Assembly: GCA_963931925.1 (NCBI GenBank)
Contig: OZ007575.1
Coordinates: forward strand, 28,741,752-28,805,751
DNA length: 64,000 bases
Source of the DNA: Onchidella celtica
Taxonomy: Eukaryota; Mollusca; Gastropoda; Systellommatophora; Onchidiidae
Direction of reading: 5' to 3'
Made by a program: the position numbers and the translations under genes. The stretch's first letter is position 1; each line of letters begins with the position of its first letter. The notes under the pieces were generated by a model that saw only the letters and a list, made by a program, of their open reading frames with translations, was not told the origin of the DNA and made no database searches. Of this stretch, positions 41,801 to 47,463 are shown piece by piece.

Positions 41801-43976
41801 TGGGGTTTGACTATAATAATTAATATCCTATCAACCTAATTGTGAAGACACTAAACTGGTAAAACAGAGTTAAAACTAGTTGTTTGTGCTAAAAATTATT
41901 TTGTTCCCATATGAAAGTCTTGTGTTCTTCTGCATCCTTTGATGTGTCACACTTGTATAGAAACACCTCAGAAGTATGTTCTATTTTGCTTTTTATGTAT
42001 CCACGGTAGCCATTTGTTTACCTGATTAATTATACATAAATTTTGATAATCAATAACAATAAGGTTACTTATTTTAAAAGAAGAAATTAAATCGGAAAAC
42101 AAGTCGAAGAGACAAGAAAAAAACATTAAATCAGCTCAGGAGGACAGTGGGTAGGAAGCATACAAACCTGGGGGCTTTTAATGTAAGGGATGCATGAGTT
42201 TCATCTATGTTTTTTTCTTTTTTTTCTCAATTTCACAAAATTGAGCTTTTCATTGTTTTTATGGCAGTTTTGGCATATCTCAGAAAGTTATCTACCAATT
42301 GTTATGAAACTTTGCACAATTATTCCATATGGTATTAAAATGATTTTTGTGCCTTGGAAATACTGAGGTATAAGCGCGGGACAAACCAAAAAAGGTTATT
42401 TCCTGCCTGAATCGGTCGTCTCAGGTATTTAAGTTGCCGTTTTTATCGGGGCAAGGGGGAGTGAGGACTATACGCACTATCCTGCCACCACTAGGCTATG
42501 CTACGGCTAACTGAATGAAGTTTCTGGCATTCGTTTTTTTCCTGTCTACTTCTAGGCTACTTGGATCACACTCCTAGCAGGAAAACTGGTTTGACGAATC
42601 TGTGTCACAGTTCGAGGTTTGCGTGAAATAACTACAAAGAATATTGAGAAATAAATTCGGGAGACCTAGGTCTTGGTTCGTGGGATCCGTGATTTCAACT
42701 TACATGAGTTCGAGTTTCATGTGCTCGACTGTATAATTCACCATTTAAAACTGTGTAATATTGTGCTGAACCAGAAATCATGTTTATCAGTTTAACCTGT
42801 CCTTAAAGATATAAATATCTGCTCTATTATAACAGAGTCCATAAAACTGAATGCCTTTGTTTGCATACCAGTGCAATCATAACTATGTCGCTGGCACTTG
42901 CTTTAACCTACCAGTAAATCAATGCTTTGCTGAAGAACTGAGGTTTTGGAATAGGTTGGCTTCGGCAGTGGATTTGAATTTGCCTGTAGAACACCAGCAC
43001 TGGGCACTTGGCATACACCAACTGAAAGCATAGTCATCTGAATGAAAACTGAATTAAAAAACTGTGAGCTAGCATACTAATATTTTCAAAATAAAAAAAA
43101 ACACCAATATTTCTTATAGAAAATGAGTCAACCAAATAATTTATTACAAATAAACCTTCCATCTTACAGAATGATAGATACAGTTTTCACATATTCTGAA
43201 ATTTTGAAGGAATAAAAGCCTCAGATTAAGGAATTCAATAAATGTGAATGACCAACAATTTGTATATATCCAAACTGGCTCTGCCAAAACCTAGCTGGTG
43301 CCATTACTTTTCCTCTCCGACAGTTGCATGACCAGCATGTTTAGATGGTTTTTTTCATAATGTGAGAACGCTACATAGCCTCTAAGTTACCACGTTATAC
43401 ATGTAGATAAATCACTAACCTTTGGGAGGTGAGCCAATTTCAGAGTCTGATAATCTCCTACCAGTACCAGCTTCTGCAGCAGAAAGAACTCTGACTGGGG
43501 ATGTTGAATGTCTTTGGTTTGGACGCTGTGATAAAGGTGGTGATGCTGATGACTCCATTGCCAAAGTTGCTGTGGATGCTGATGTTGATTCAGGAGATGA
43601 CTGATGCTGCTGCTGCTGCTGCTCAGGTTGTGGGGTTGGTGATGAGGAAGATGATGATCGGGCAGAATCTTCAGTGAACACGGAACTGCAAGGGAAAGTG
43701 AAGTGTGATGGGTTTGAGCCATCAGAAGCTTGCTGAACCACAGGTGGTGCTGATGGTGGTGGGATATGGTAGGGTCCACCAAGGGAGGATCGTCTGTGAC
43801 AGAAAAACTGGGATTTGGGGGAAAGTGGGGTGGGTGAGGAGGTGGGAGAGGGACCAGGACTTGACATTTGTCTTGTAAGAGGGGAATGGGAGGATGAGGG
43901 TTTCTCCTGTTTATGATGAGACTGATGACTGTGGGATGAGTGATGGTGCAGGCTCACAGTGTGTCTTCTCATGCAA
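4813..43976 (-). CDS. C2CD5: C2 domain-containing protein 5-like gene (3' part, 22 exons)
   Basis: C2CD5 (CDP138) in vertebrates is a Ca2+/lipid-binding AKT2 substrate needed for insulin-stimulated GLUT4 traffic. Twenty-two exons join in consistent phase into about 913 residues. Matches to human C2CD5, in order, include LGGVVSARSVKLLD, EPETRDAWW, LSAMGTAAKI, RCSLCHIPY, KGCLIQAR, FGLKIQICLGENML, RAHVAALGGNAL and QCLINVSGD. The middle and C-terminal parts hold two LG(C/G)(H/N)A(V/L) segments that belong to the YbjQ-like folds of this family. The N-terminal C2 domain exons are not in the window. Introns hold most of the mobile DNA reported here and one whole nested gene. Human C2CD5 has about 28 residues after the exon at 31433 that I could not place, so one small exon may be missing between 31433 and 17192. 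Orthology is from remembered similarity. Confidence 0.9.
6156..6302 (-). CDS. C2CD5: C2CD5 exon: VRAHVAALGGNALVAY core
   Basis: 147 bp, acceptor TCCATCAG, donor CAG|GTGAGA. Encodes EVMAIVRAHVAALGGNALVA and SQCVLENNPHKNQ, almost residue for residue the human C-terminal domain core. The intron on its 5' side holds TTAA element copy A. Confidence 0.95.
6805..7537 (-). mobile_element. TTAA-flanked non-autonomous DNA transposon, copy A (one end lost)
   Basis: Reverse-complement copy of the 35606-36376 element. The TTAA at 7538-7541 follows a terminal ...GGGGTGAGAG, and the internal sequence matches copy C closely (for example AATCTTATC...CACTGACC and TTGTTGAGCAACAG). Homology stops near 6811, inside the GCGCTCACGC motif, so the other terminus is missing. 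An 80-codon frame at 7080-7322 is also open in copy C but shows no protein family. Confidence 0.65.
8134..8247 (-). CDS. C2CD5: C2CD5 exon: LTPLNVIYNGRID...FFFIRE
   Basis: 114 bp, acceptor TTTTTCAG, donor GAG|GTAAGC. Encodes GIELTPLNVIYNGRIDRYLG and YYNFFFIREST, close to human MTPLSFIPG...NMFFIRETT. Start of the C-terminal YbjQ-like domain. Confidence 0.93.
8993..9036 (-). CDS. C2CD5: C2CD5 exon: 44-bp microexon
   Basis: Acceptor TTTTTTCAG, donor CCC|GTAAGT. Encodes LKLLKDGAAKPKFP in the only frame that joins both neighbours. Confidence 0.78.
11007..11141 (-). CDS. C2CD5: C2CD5 exon: Pro-rich loop
   Basis: 135 bp, acceptor ATTTCAG, donor AAGT|GTAAGC. Encodes MMFPIDGVGDQAPPTPHPP. A donor two bases earlier exists but breaks the phase with the next exon. 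Confidence 0.8.
11943..12051 (-). CDS. C2CD5: C2CD5 exon: IAVTGCCLGLLDAQSQ
   Basis: 109 bp, acceptor ATTGACAG, donor CCAA|GTAGGT. It follows directly on NVDLPDDDEIN and aligns with the human IQVTVTAVAITFDKNQ, then a Ser-rich stretch. Its phase 0 to 1 is exactly what its neighbours need. Confidence 0.85.
12239..12328 (-). CDS. C2CD5: C2CD5 exon: LCFKLRHFRPCCLTDVCF
   Basis: 90 bp, acceptor TTTTTCAG, donor AAC|GTAAGT. The FKLR..PCCL pattern is diagnostic when set beside human YFKLRSMIPCCL. Confidence 0.93.
13016..13102 (-). CDS. C2CD5: C2CD5 exon: MFTQMVRFRFQ
   Basis: 87 bp, acceptor TTTGTCCAG, donor AGG|GTGAGT. Encodes MFTQMVRFRFQPTAN and FSSLFNAIIR. The intron on its 5' side holds the RTE-like LINE. 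Confidence 0.9.
13350..15968 (+). mobile_element. 5'-truncated RTE-like LINE
   Basis: The element is bounded by a perfect 15-bp target-site duplication ATAAAGTAAGTACTG (13335-13349 and 15969-15983). It begins inside the endonuclease domain and ends in a short TAG/TAA repeat tail (TAGTAGTAGTAATAA), as RTE-group LINEs do. It lies in the C2CD5 intron between 16030 and 13102, opposite to the gene. The perfect duplication and nearly open frame point to a fairly recent insertion. Confidence 0.88.
13351..15960 (+). pseudogene. LINE ORF: endonuclease + reverse transcriptase, one stop
   Basis: One reading frame runs from the truncated start to 15960 with a single TGA at 14335-14337. The N-terminal part is an APE-type endonuclease (CYAPTNENDNTDKD, VMGDLNAKVG, NQIDHLMI, ASDHHLVAALIKIKL). 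After the stop come the reverse-transcriptase motifs: APGKDNLTAELFKA, WRGITLLSIPSKI, FVDFEKAFDSI, GVRQGCVMSTILFNLV, and the catalytic FADD at about 15177-15189. The C-terminus carries LYGSECW and RRWRWLGHVLR, then GRPKATWRRTI. The product would nick target DNA and prime cDNA synthesis there. The start is lost, so no start codon can be assigned. Confidence 0.88.
16030..16158 (-). CDS. C2CD5: C2CD5 exon: DVIPPDGFDICNTQIPPG
   Basis: 129 bp, acceptor TCCTAG, donor CAG|GTAATC. Encodes VILHDVIPPDGFDICNTQ, parallel to the human DVPPPSGFYSCNTE. Confidence 0.92.
17073..17192 (-). CDS. C2CD5: C2CD5 exon: acidic linker
   Basis: 120 bp, acceptor CTGCAG, donor GTG|GTAGGT. Contains DEESDEEEDD and KDRNTFVLV, matching the SESSDE...KKDAFVLE region of human C2CD5. 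The intron on its 5' side is about 14.2 kb and contains the nested gene. Confidence 0.88.
17193..20859. other. C2CD5 intron DNA upstream of the nested ankyrin gene
   Basis: No coding exon recognised on either strand. It contains the CA-type microsatellite at 17861-17893, an AT-rich block, and a G-rich stretch at 19548-19600. The nested gene's first coding exon opens with a splice acceptor, so its 5' UTR exon and promoter should be in this interval, perhaps near 19.5-20.6 kb; I cannot place them. Confidence 0.5.
17861..17893. repeat. (CGCA)n/(CA)n microsatellite
   Basis: ACGC tetramers pass into AC dimers. Purely simple-sequence. Confidence 0.9.
20874..20987 (+). CDS. Ankyrin gene coding exon 1
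   Basis: The ATG at 20874 lies 14 bases after a splice acceptor (ATATTTCAG, 20851-20859) in a good context (GCCATGT), so a non-coding exon lies upstream. Encodes MSLVDPIAPLLWQACLGGD and MMARGADPHLTDR, a capping ankyrin repeat. Donor AGG|GTACTG. Confidence 0.85.
20874..30817 (+). CDS. Nested ankyrin-repeat protein gene, 6 exons, 308 residues
   Basis: Coding exons 20874-20987, 22318-22416, 22862-22960, 23648-23749, 24914-25243 and 30635-30817 join in phase 0 throughout, giving 308 codons plus TAA. The first four exons each end near an ankyrin-repeat boundary: about four ankyrin repeats (residues 1-139) with G-x-T-x-LH and GA(D/N) motifs. The C-terminal half (140-308) is charged and probably disordered: acidic/Thr-rich, then Lys-rich, ending in a basic helix. 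There is no signal peptide or membrane segment. Ankyrin repeats bind proteins; I do not recognise the ortholog and propose no function. The gene is antisense to and wholly inside a C2CD5 intron. Its last intron is 5.4 kb, mostly one Ty3 element. Confidence 0.85.
21249..21835. mobile_element. Candidate pogo/Tc1-like MITE
   Basis: The left end CAGTGGAGTCCACGTAAATT and the reverse complement of the right end CAGTGAAGTCAGCATAATTC form an imperfect inverted repeat. Further inward, related TTCGAAGTC/AATCGAAC pieces recur. TA dinucleotides lie a few bases outside each end. CAGT ends suit the pogo branch of Tc1/mariner. About 590 bp with no transposase. It sits in intron 1 of the ankyrin gene. Confidence 0.4.
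22318..22416 (+). CDS. Ankyrin gene exon 2 (one repeat)
   Basis: 99 bp, acceptor GGCGCAG, donor AAT|GTAAGA. Encodes NGETCLHMTARSGEVGALE then ILQDGVELDRPNN, a 33-residue ankyrin repeat. Confidence 0.92.
22862..22960 (+). CDS. Ankyrin gene exon 3 (one repeat)
   Basis: 99 bp, acceptor ACACAAG, donor AAG|GTATGT. Encodes NGQTPLHVAVHKDHTDMV then RNGADLDLTTK, a textbook ankyrin repeat. Confidence 0.93.
23648..23749 (+). CDS. Ankyrin gene exon 4 (one repeat)
   Basis: 102 bp, acceptor TCTCCAG, donor AAA|GTATGA. Encodes GMTGLHLACTDNNVDMVRYL and DSGANCAIHDK. Confidence 0.92.
24914..25243 (+). CDS. Ankyrin gene exon 5 (charged tail)
   Basis: 330 bp, acceptor TTACAG, donor CCT|GTAAGT. A second in-frame acceptor six bases later (after ATACAG) is possible. 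Encodes YPDFYTSNKAILSTF, ETIDLTTFGDSSGTVV, then a Lys/Arg/Asp-rich stretch. Two other frames are open over parts of the exon, but only this one joins exons 4 and 6. Confidence 0.8.
25405..25524 (+). repeat. Left LTR (120 bp) of the decayed Ty3 element
   Basis: Starts TGTGGAGTGG and ends ACAAACAACA (TG...CA). Unusually short for a Ty3 LTR. Confidence 0.92.
25750..26610 (+). pseudogene. gag of the decayed Ty3 element
   Basis: An open frame to 26489 encodes the capsid-like segment (LGSNPLEQWKLFKQRW, EFAIGEQNVMFERYKFN, GEAFETFLSDLRRLAKNC). After a frame change, two CCHC zinc knuckles of pattern CX2CX4HX4C follow (CRYCGYSYHNRLDC and CSTCHKTRHYHKMC). No good start codon remains: a stop lies just upstream of the homologous region. 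Role in an intact relative: virus-like particle shell and RNA binding. Confidence 0.82.
26602..27330 (+). pseudogene. Protease and start of RT, decayed Ty3 element
   Basis: The aspartic protease motif FKLDTGAAVSD lies near 26766. Then come a linker and the first RT block (REVKKEIDR-type region, VISEVTEPTEWCAGMVVVPK). The frame ends right after PNGSV, where a small loss and a shift break RT; homology resumes in another frame at 27294. Confidence 0.82.
27294..28604 (+). pseudogene. RT and RNase H of the decayed Ty3 element
   Basis: RT motifs: HFTKLDARSGFWQIPL, FLTPFGRYRFNRLPFG and the catalytic box CHTDDILVHA. RNase H follows with DASNQGLGAVLL, AEKNYAVIEKEALA and TDHKPL. A frame change at about 28597 separates it from integrase. 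Key acidic residues of both enzymes are visible; the break lies in how the frames join. Confidence 0.88.
28597..29728 (+). pseudogene. Integrase of the decayed Ty3 element
   Basis: The N-terminal zinc domain is damaged: HESHLG...KCQVYVRL shows Tyr where the second Cys of the CxxC pair is expected. The catalytic core shows its three acidic sites in GMDLFDL, SDNGPQF and GAAERAVQTVKN. A last frame change near 29460 puts the C-terminal tail (SYLVKTNQSSTPLRRNRK ... RHIRPPDRLVL) in the next frame, ending at 29728. Confidence 0.85.
29917..30036 (+). repeat. Right LTR (120 bp) of the decayed Ty3 element
   Basis: Same ends as the left copy, with six substitutions. A purine tract abuts its left edge. 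Confidence 0.92.
30635..30817 (+). CDS. Ankyrin gene exon 6 with stop
   Basis: 183 bp, acceptor CTTTTCAG. Encodes KMEKYDVTRGKQNWNLIKRD and FSDEHKRRMQQNVFDRLLHS, then TAA. The exon lies 600 bases past the right LTR of the Ty3 insertion. Confidence 0.88.
   Translation: MHDKMEKYDVTRGKQNWNLIKRDTKKLKINHATDFSDEHKRRMQQNVFDRLLHSKKPQNK
30933..30938 (+). promoter_or_regulatory. poly(A) signal of the ankyrin gene
   Basis: AATAAA 116 bases after the stop codon, followed by a GT-rich stretch further on. It would end the transcript about 470 bases before the antisense C2CD5 exon at 31433. Confidence 0.65.
31053..31073. repeat. Poly(G) tract, 21 bases
   Basis: An uninterrupted G run just past the ankyrin gene. 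Similar but shorter or interrupted runs occur at 2583 (C) and about 34961 (G). Confidence 0.9.
31433..31531 (-). CDS. C2CD5: C2CD5 exon: coiled segment before the acidic linker
   Basis: 99 bp, acceptor CTTGCAG, donor GTG|GTAAGT. Encodes LIALQGKINRAVQMHRDR, a helical stretch. It lies about 600 bases from the end of the nested opposite-strand ankyrin gene. Confidence 0.85.
31944..32006 (-). CDS. C2CD5: C2CD5 exon: TGAYLGPLPAPP
   Basis: 63 bp, acceptor CTGCAG, donor GAG|GTAACC. Corresponds to the ATGVYLAALPTP segment of the human protein. Confidence 0.88.
32286..32360 (-). CDS. C2CD5: C2CD5 exon: FGLKIQICLGENML block
   Basis: 75 bp, acceptor CTTACAG, donor GCT|GTAAGT. Encodes GLNCLFGLKIQICLGENML, one of the most conserved segments of the family. 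Confidence 0.93.
32965..33018 (-). CDS. C2CD5: C2CD5 exon: LPFLEYEVHNQL block
   Basis: 54 bp, acceptor GTTTCAG, donor AAG|GTGAGT. Encodes SLPFLEYEVHNQLLNKLK, close to the human sequence. Confidence 0.9.
33146..33165. repeat. (AAT)n microsatellite
   Basis: A short AAT array followed by GGAATACATTTATGTAGG, which resembles a dispersed-repeat junction. It lies in a C2CD5 intron. Confidence 0.75.
33580..33640 (-). CDS. C2CD5: C2CD5 exon: basic VCRAKNKNK segment
   Basis: 61 bp, acceptor TCTTTCAG, donor GAT|GTGAGT. Encodes VCRAKNKNKSSEQSAREVSD, equivalent to the Lys/Ala-rich helix of the human protein. Confidence 0.85.
33930..34679 (+). mobile_element. TTAA-flanked non-autonomous DNA transposon, copy B
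   Basis: TTAA on both sides (33926-33929 and 34680-34683); ends TCCCC... and ...ATAAGGG. It shares most of its length with copies A and C but is the most diverged. Size 750 bp. CCC/GGG ends with a TTAA target are typical of the piggyBac superfamily; it has no transposase. Confidence 0.65.
34774..34863 (-). CDS. C2CD5: C2CD5 exon: KGCLIQAR block
   Basis: 90 bp, acceptor TTCGCAG, donor CTAG|GTGAAT. Encodes RRKSVPEVLFTTVDPP and WSKGCLIQAR. Confidence 0.92.
35200..35298 (-). CDS. C2CD5: C2CD5 exon: Cys-rich CHIPY block
   Basis: 99 bp, acceptor TTTCCAG, donor GCAG|GTACTA. Encodes ENPSRCSLCHIPY...QLSKCAIC. The CxxC pair and a later CxxC form a putative zinc-binding knuckle also present in human C2CD5. 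Confidence 0.92.
35606..36376 (+). mobile_element. TTAA-flanked non-autonomous DNA transposon, copy C (most complete)
   Basis: TTAA at 35602-35605 and 36377-36380. The termini read CCCATACCCCGCGCG and, reverse-complemented, CCCTCACCCTGCGAG: an imperfect terminal inverted repeat of about 15 bp. Subterminal CACTGACC motifs recur at the left end. 771 bp with no transposase frame, so it would need an outside piggyBac-type transposase. It lies in the C2CD5 intron between 36748 and 35298. Confidence 0.7.
36748..36972 (-). CDS. C2CD5: C2CD5 exon: LSAMGTAAKI block
   Basis: 225 bp, acceptor CTGAACAG, donor GAAGG|GTAAGT. Begins CDEVIVLSAMGTAAKINLN as in the human protein, then a Pro-rich loop (APSVPPGPIGHQP) longer than the human one. 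Confidence 0.92.
37252..37947 (+). mobile_element. TTAA-flanked piggyBac-like deletion derivative
   Basis: TTAA at 37248-37251 and 37948-37951; ends CCCTCTGAACCC and, reverse-complemented, CCCTGCCCCC. It is unrelated in its interior to the three TTAA elements at 7, 34 and 36 kb. The middle carries an acidic coding segment followed by a splice donor. Best read as a piggyBac element that has lost the rest of its transposase. Lies in the C2CD5 intron 36973-40358. Confidence 0.55.
37559..37802 (+). pseudogene. Acidic N-terminal transposase-like segment, frameshifted
   Basis: From an ATG at 37559 the frame encodes MDSEDEESDVFAEYPESDLE and DDNVEVDRDL, then meets TGA at 37676 inside an (AGATCT)n stretch. 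One frame over, coding character resumes (DLDEEVDYVNVPGP, PDPDAYLAPKCGI) up to GAG|GTAAGC, a good splice donor. Acidic Ser/Asp/Glu-rich N-termini are typical of piggyBac transposases. The catalytic domain is absent. Family assignment rests on the TTAA ends plus this acidic start, so it is tentative. Confidence 0.45.
38091..38142. repeat. (TG)n and (GA)n microsatellites
   Basis: A TG array (about 38094-38110) and a GA array (about 38126-38142) close together. Confidence 0.9.
39224..39280 (+). repeat. Dispersed repeat, copy 1
   Basis: GTACAAGTTACAA then GATATTCAGATCATAACATG and ACCACTGATAATTACCATTA. The same block occurs at 45752 and 62887 in the same orientation. Here the LINE fragment abuts it. 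Confidence 0.7.
39328..40240 (-). pseudogene. LINE 3' fragment: RT C-terminus and zinc motif
   Basis: An open minus-strand frame begins just after where the RT catalytic box would be (TTLQALINSLAKACDKFML) and runs through FCYLGSTISGSTDI, LVYQTCVLSTLLYGSETW, RLRWLGHLHRME and NRPRGRPHLRFKD, to a C-terminal CNHCHRTLGSN...HERSC motif and stop. It is a heavily 5'-truncated insertion. The subfamily differs from the 13.3-kb LINE, which lacks this terminal Cys/His motif. The first residues of the longest frame (upstream of 40240) are flanking intron. It lies inside a C2CD5 intron in the same direction as the gene. Confidence 0.85.
40359..40473 (-). CDS. C2CD5: C2CD5 exon: EPETRDAWW block
   Basis: 115 bp, acceptor CACATCAG, donor ATCTG|GTCAGT. 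Encodes EPETRDAWWSEVRIEIKAHA and LGCHAVLGYQEQTTI, matching the human domain core. The following intron (36973-40358) carries a LINE fragment and a TTAA element. Confidence 0.93.
41430..41538 (-). CDS. C2CD5: C2CD5 exon: LGGVVSARSVKLLD block
   Basis: 109 bp, acceptor TTTGTAG, donor CCTG|GTAAGT. Encodes EYPFLTMRSFPVGF then VSLGGVVSARSVKLLDKIHN, nearly identical to human C2CD5 at this point. This is the start of the central YbjQ-like domain. Confidence 0.93.
42912..43021 (-). CDS. C2CD5: C2CD5 exon
   Basis: 110 bp, with acceptor GCTTTCAG and donor CTG|GTAGGT. It encodes linker ending TSVLQQSIDLL. A nearer acceptor at 42984 also reads well, but only the 43021 start fits the phase-1 end of the exon before it. 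Confidence 0.75.
43420..43976 (-). CDS. C2CD5: C2CD5 exon: Ser/Pro/His/Gln-rich linker
   Basis: First exon seen in the window, 557 bp. Acceptor TTTTGCAG ends at 43977 and donor AAAG|GTTAGT starts at 43419. It encodes a low-complexity linker: His/Ser-rich start, SSPGPSPTSSPTPLSPKS, a Ser run, a Q5 tract and RRLSDSEIG near the end. It corresponds to the Ser-rich disordered linker of human C2CD5 but is longer. Starts with the third base of a codon and ends in phase 1. Confidence 0.85.
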
Positions 43977-45751
43977 CTGCAAAATACACAGAAAATGAAA
44001 GAATATATACTATGAGCAACGAAAGCATTGTTTTGGTGCATGCACAATTTATAACAAAGATGCAGGGTCACAGTCAAAGACCTTTCAAATACTAAACTCA
44101 GTTTGCAGCAGCTGATTTCAGTACTGATTACTGTTATCAGTTTCTAACAGTTCCAGCTTATGCATGAACAGTTCACAAGGAAAGCAAACATCAAAATTTC
44201 CATATTCATCCATAAGTTTCATGATGCCTCAAACATACTACAATTTTATCTTAATGGGTATAAAAGGATTACATTTTCAAATTTAAATTCAGAACAGAAA
44301 TGTTTGTATCTCTTTAATCAATATAAAATTCCATCAGCTAAGGGTTTTTGGAAGTCGATGAAGAATGCAATCTTTAAACTTACAATTTATAAGATAGAAA
44401 GACAAGAATTGACTATACAAATACATGTAGTAAGAAAAAGTTTGGAGCTTCTACTTTACTCAGATTGCCAGAATTAGAGAAATAAATGCATTGTCAGACC
44501 TGAACTGAGAGAACTCGTGAAGAGGCTGTTCTAGTTTGTTTTTTTTAATCTCCTACTTAAGTATTGATAAATCAACTGCCATAAAAACTTTGGATTTATG
44601 TTGTCAAAATTGCACACACTAAGATGATGGTCTCTGTTACAGCTAGTGTTTAAGTTTTCTTTTCTAAACCACAGCATCAAATACCTATGAAAACCTACTA
44701 CTTAATTGCTAAATGTGATCATGGAGAATGGCAAACATAGCTGATTTACACAGCAACTAGTTCAATGAAGTGTAAACAAACAAAATTTACAAAAATAATT
44801 CTGTTTCGTTTTCAAGAGTCTTGAATTTAAATGATATTTCATTCACACACTCCAACTTTTTCTCAGCAGCTTGTAACTTAAAATAAAAACCATGTGGTCT
44901 TCCACATAACTATGACAGAGACATACATGGGAGTTAGTATAAGTACGGGCACAGAACTGTTTAAAACAGAAACAAAACCAAATAAAGAAGAAAAAAAAGG
45001 ATTATTCTGGGCCAGATGCCATTCTAATCTTGTGGGTTATTCTGACCAAGTATCTACTTTTTCATGATCTGGAACTCATGGTTGTTGATATTACTCATGG
45101 CCTTTGATCAAACTTGATTGGCATATGAAGTTTCTTATGTTGTATTCTAAAAATATTCCAAAATTTGCAGATATAGAAACGGATATATGAACAGCACAGA
45201 TTTATAAATAATTCTCTGGCTAAAATAACTAGAATGGCTGCTTGACTGTAATAATCGCTTCAAACAAAAAAATACAAAGCACAATACACTGTATACACAT
45301 ATATTTATATTTCACTTGCATAAAAGCCATAAAAAAAAGCAACATATATTTGTATTTTCTATTTTAAAAAAAATACTGCCTGAAATAGTTCTTTTTGGTA
45401 TAATTTGGGGAACAGAAAAAAACAAAAAAGCTCATTTTCAGCAGAATGCATATTTGCAGTATAGCGCTCAACTGTAATGCACAACAGAGTAGCATTCTTT
45501 CCCATGCATGTTTTTCAAAAAAAAAATAAAAATGTCATTACTGTAACATCACATCAATGTGTAAACATTTGACCCCTCCCCTTGCATACCATAGGTGATA
45601 TGAGCAAATAAAATGACGTGGATGTGAAAGTGTCTCAAAACTGTTTCACCTGTGATTAAACAAAGAATCAGTACCACACAATTTCATGACTTGTGACTGC
45701 TTGACACCAGTAAATGACTTAATCACATAAAGTGTAAGCTTCAAAATGTTT
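43977..45751. other. C2CD5 upstream intron, no gene seen
   Basis: AT-rich with poly(A) and poly(T) runs. Open frames such as 44160-44477 have biased composition and no family signature. I searched the minus strand for the C2CD5 segments expected just upstream of the linker exon and did not find them. Confidence 0.5.
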
Positions 45752-45870
45752 GTACAGGTTACAATTGATATTCAGATCACAACATGACCACTGATAATTA
45801 CCAATTATAACCCGATACTAAGTCGTCTATTTTATTAAACAATGTATTTTTAAAAATTCATTTTGTCCGT
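45752..45870 (+). repeat. Dispersed repeat, copy 2 (split by the Ty3 array)
   Basis: Matches copy 1 through CCACTGATAATTACCA and copy 3 further on (ACTAAG.CGTCTATTTT). The repeat appears to continue on the other side of the array at about 60498-60525 (GCTGTCCTCTTTCATCTTTT), compared with copy 3 (GTGTCCTCTATCGGCTTTTA). Confidence 0.55.
45866..45870. other. Target-site duplication TCCGT, left copy
   Basis: TCCGT directly precedes the left outer LTR and is repeated at 60493-60497 after the right outer LTR. No TCCGT occurs at the inner LTR junctions. Confidence 0.93.
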
Positions 45871-47108
45871 TGTCACAAATCCCAGACTGGGAGATGTAAT
45901 AAGTATGACAGGACAACAATCGCGAACAAACAAGTTTAACACTTAACAGAACAACCCATCAGACTCACACATTTATTAAACATAATTATACATATAATAG
46001 CGCAATTACATACATTATATTATTGAAATGCACTGCCGTACAACGGCCTTATTCTCACACACACTCTCCCTCGGATCCACAATCCGGTAGTTACTCCTAA
46101 AGGCACTTCGGCCTCAGCCTCTCCCTCAGGGTCTTAATAGCACATTAATAATTTACTGGCACCGCAGTCTCTCAATATCACCTTCCTATTGTCATACACC
46201 TTAGCACTCCCCTAGCACCTCAGCAGGGCAATAACACATTATTATTTCCATAGCCATCAACATGGCAACAACATAATATCAGTTCACTAGCCTATCAACA
46301 TGGCAACAATATAGTATCTCATTCACTCTCATATCTACGTCCCTGTCCGTGGCCTGACTGCCACGACTTTATGTGCCTCTACTGTCCTGCACTGACAGCC
46401 TCACTTCTGGCCTATGTGTGGCCTCCGGCCCTATGCTGGCCTATCCCCTGTGCTCATCGAGGTGGCTCTGCGGCCCGTCCCCGACACCTACAAGAATAAT
46501 ATTACATTGGTATAATACCCTACCATTTCTATTCACTCCACCTCTCCTTACAACCCATGAAACGTACACACACTAGTTCACCTTTCACTCACCACACATC
46601 TTACGGTAACACACTTCCATCGGAGTACACACTACTCACTCGCGCTACAAATCCATGAACTCACTTTCATCTATCGCTCGTGGCGCACATTGCTATATCC
46701 AATATCAAGGACTTCCACATTCCTCACATATACTTATTCACATCATGGTAATAGACGAATATAATATAATACATCAATTATAATAATCAATCAACGTTCT
46801 ACATACCAGTCATAACTGGAAAGACTCTCACTAGTCTTCTCGACTGCTTCCCTTTATGTCCGCCCGATGGGCTCTTATTCACAGGTCCGATCCGTAGGAC
46901 CTTCTAACTTGCAGTGATAGTAATCCAGCGCTTTCGCCTCATTCAGACTTCCACACCACTCATACACGCACGCTTTTCCCACTTGTCTGCATGAGTTATT
47001 TTTACTCTTCCCCTTTCACGTCTTTTCCTATCCGTCTGTCGTGAGCTCTTCTTATTCTACACCCGCTCTGTAGCAATCCCCTTAATTGCACTCACTCCAC
47101 TCGTGACA
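45871..47108 (-). repeat. LTR 1 (3' LTR on the coding strand)
   Basis: 1238 bp, long for a Ty3 LTR. Its outer (U5) end joins the target site at 45870/45871. A 67-codon frame at 46373-46576 lies in the LTR and has no coding signature. Confidence 0.95.
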
Positions 47109-47129
47109 TCATCCCCCACCCCAAAAAAA
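47109..47129 (-). promoter_or_regulatory. Polypurine tract of unit 1
   Basis: On the coding strand GGGGTGGGGGATGA directly abuts the 3' LTR, preceded by a T run. This is where second-strand DNA synthesis would be primed. The same tract occurs 6692 bases on (53801-53821). Confidence 0.8.
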
Positions 47130-47463
47130 TTAATGCAATTAATTTCAAATCGCATCAAGATGACTGTCAACGAGTGAGCGTGAGCAATACCTACACTAGA
47201 AAAATGACCTAGCAGTTCCCCTAGTATATAGAATACCGAAATCAGGGGAAAATATGGGGATCAATATGGCCTGCAATATGCATATATGTGTCACATCATG
47301 AATAGCTAACTAAACACAATATCTAATACAGAATCAAAAACCACTCAACCTATCAACCATTCTTCATATCATATTTATAATGTCAATATTTTAAAGTCGA
47401 CTCATTCACACAGATCCTGTCAATGTTCCTGTCCTCCGATGTATAAGCTCCTGAAATCTTCCC

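Noticed and set aside
42912..42983. Shorter version of the C2CD5 exon using the acceptor at 42984
   Set aside because: Reads well alone but is phase 0 at its start, while the upstream exon ends in phase 1; the acceptor before 43021 fixes the frame.
43387..43782. 131-codon His/Ser-rich ORF on the minus strand
   Set aside because: Out-of-frame shadow of the C2CD5 linker exon; only the other frame joins its neighbours.
46373..46576. 67-codon ORF repeated three times
   Set aside because: It is inside each LTR; repetition reflects the LTR and not a gene.
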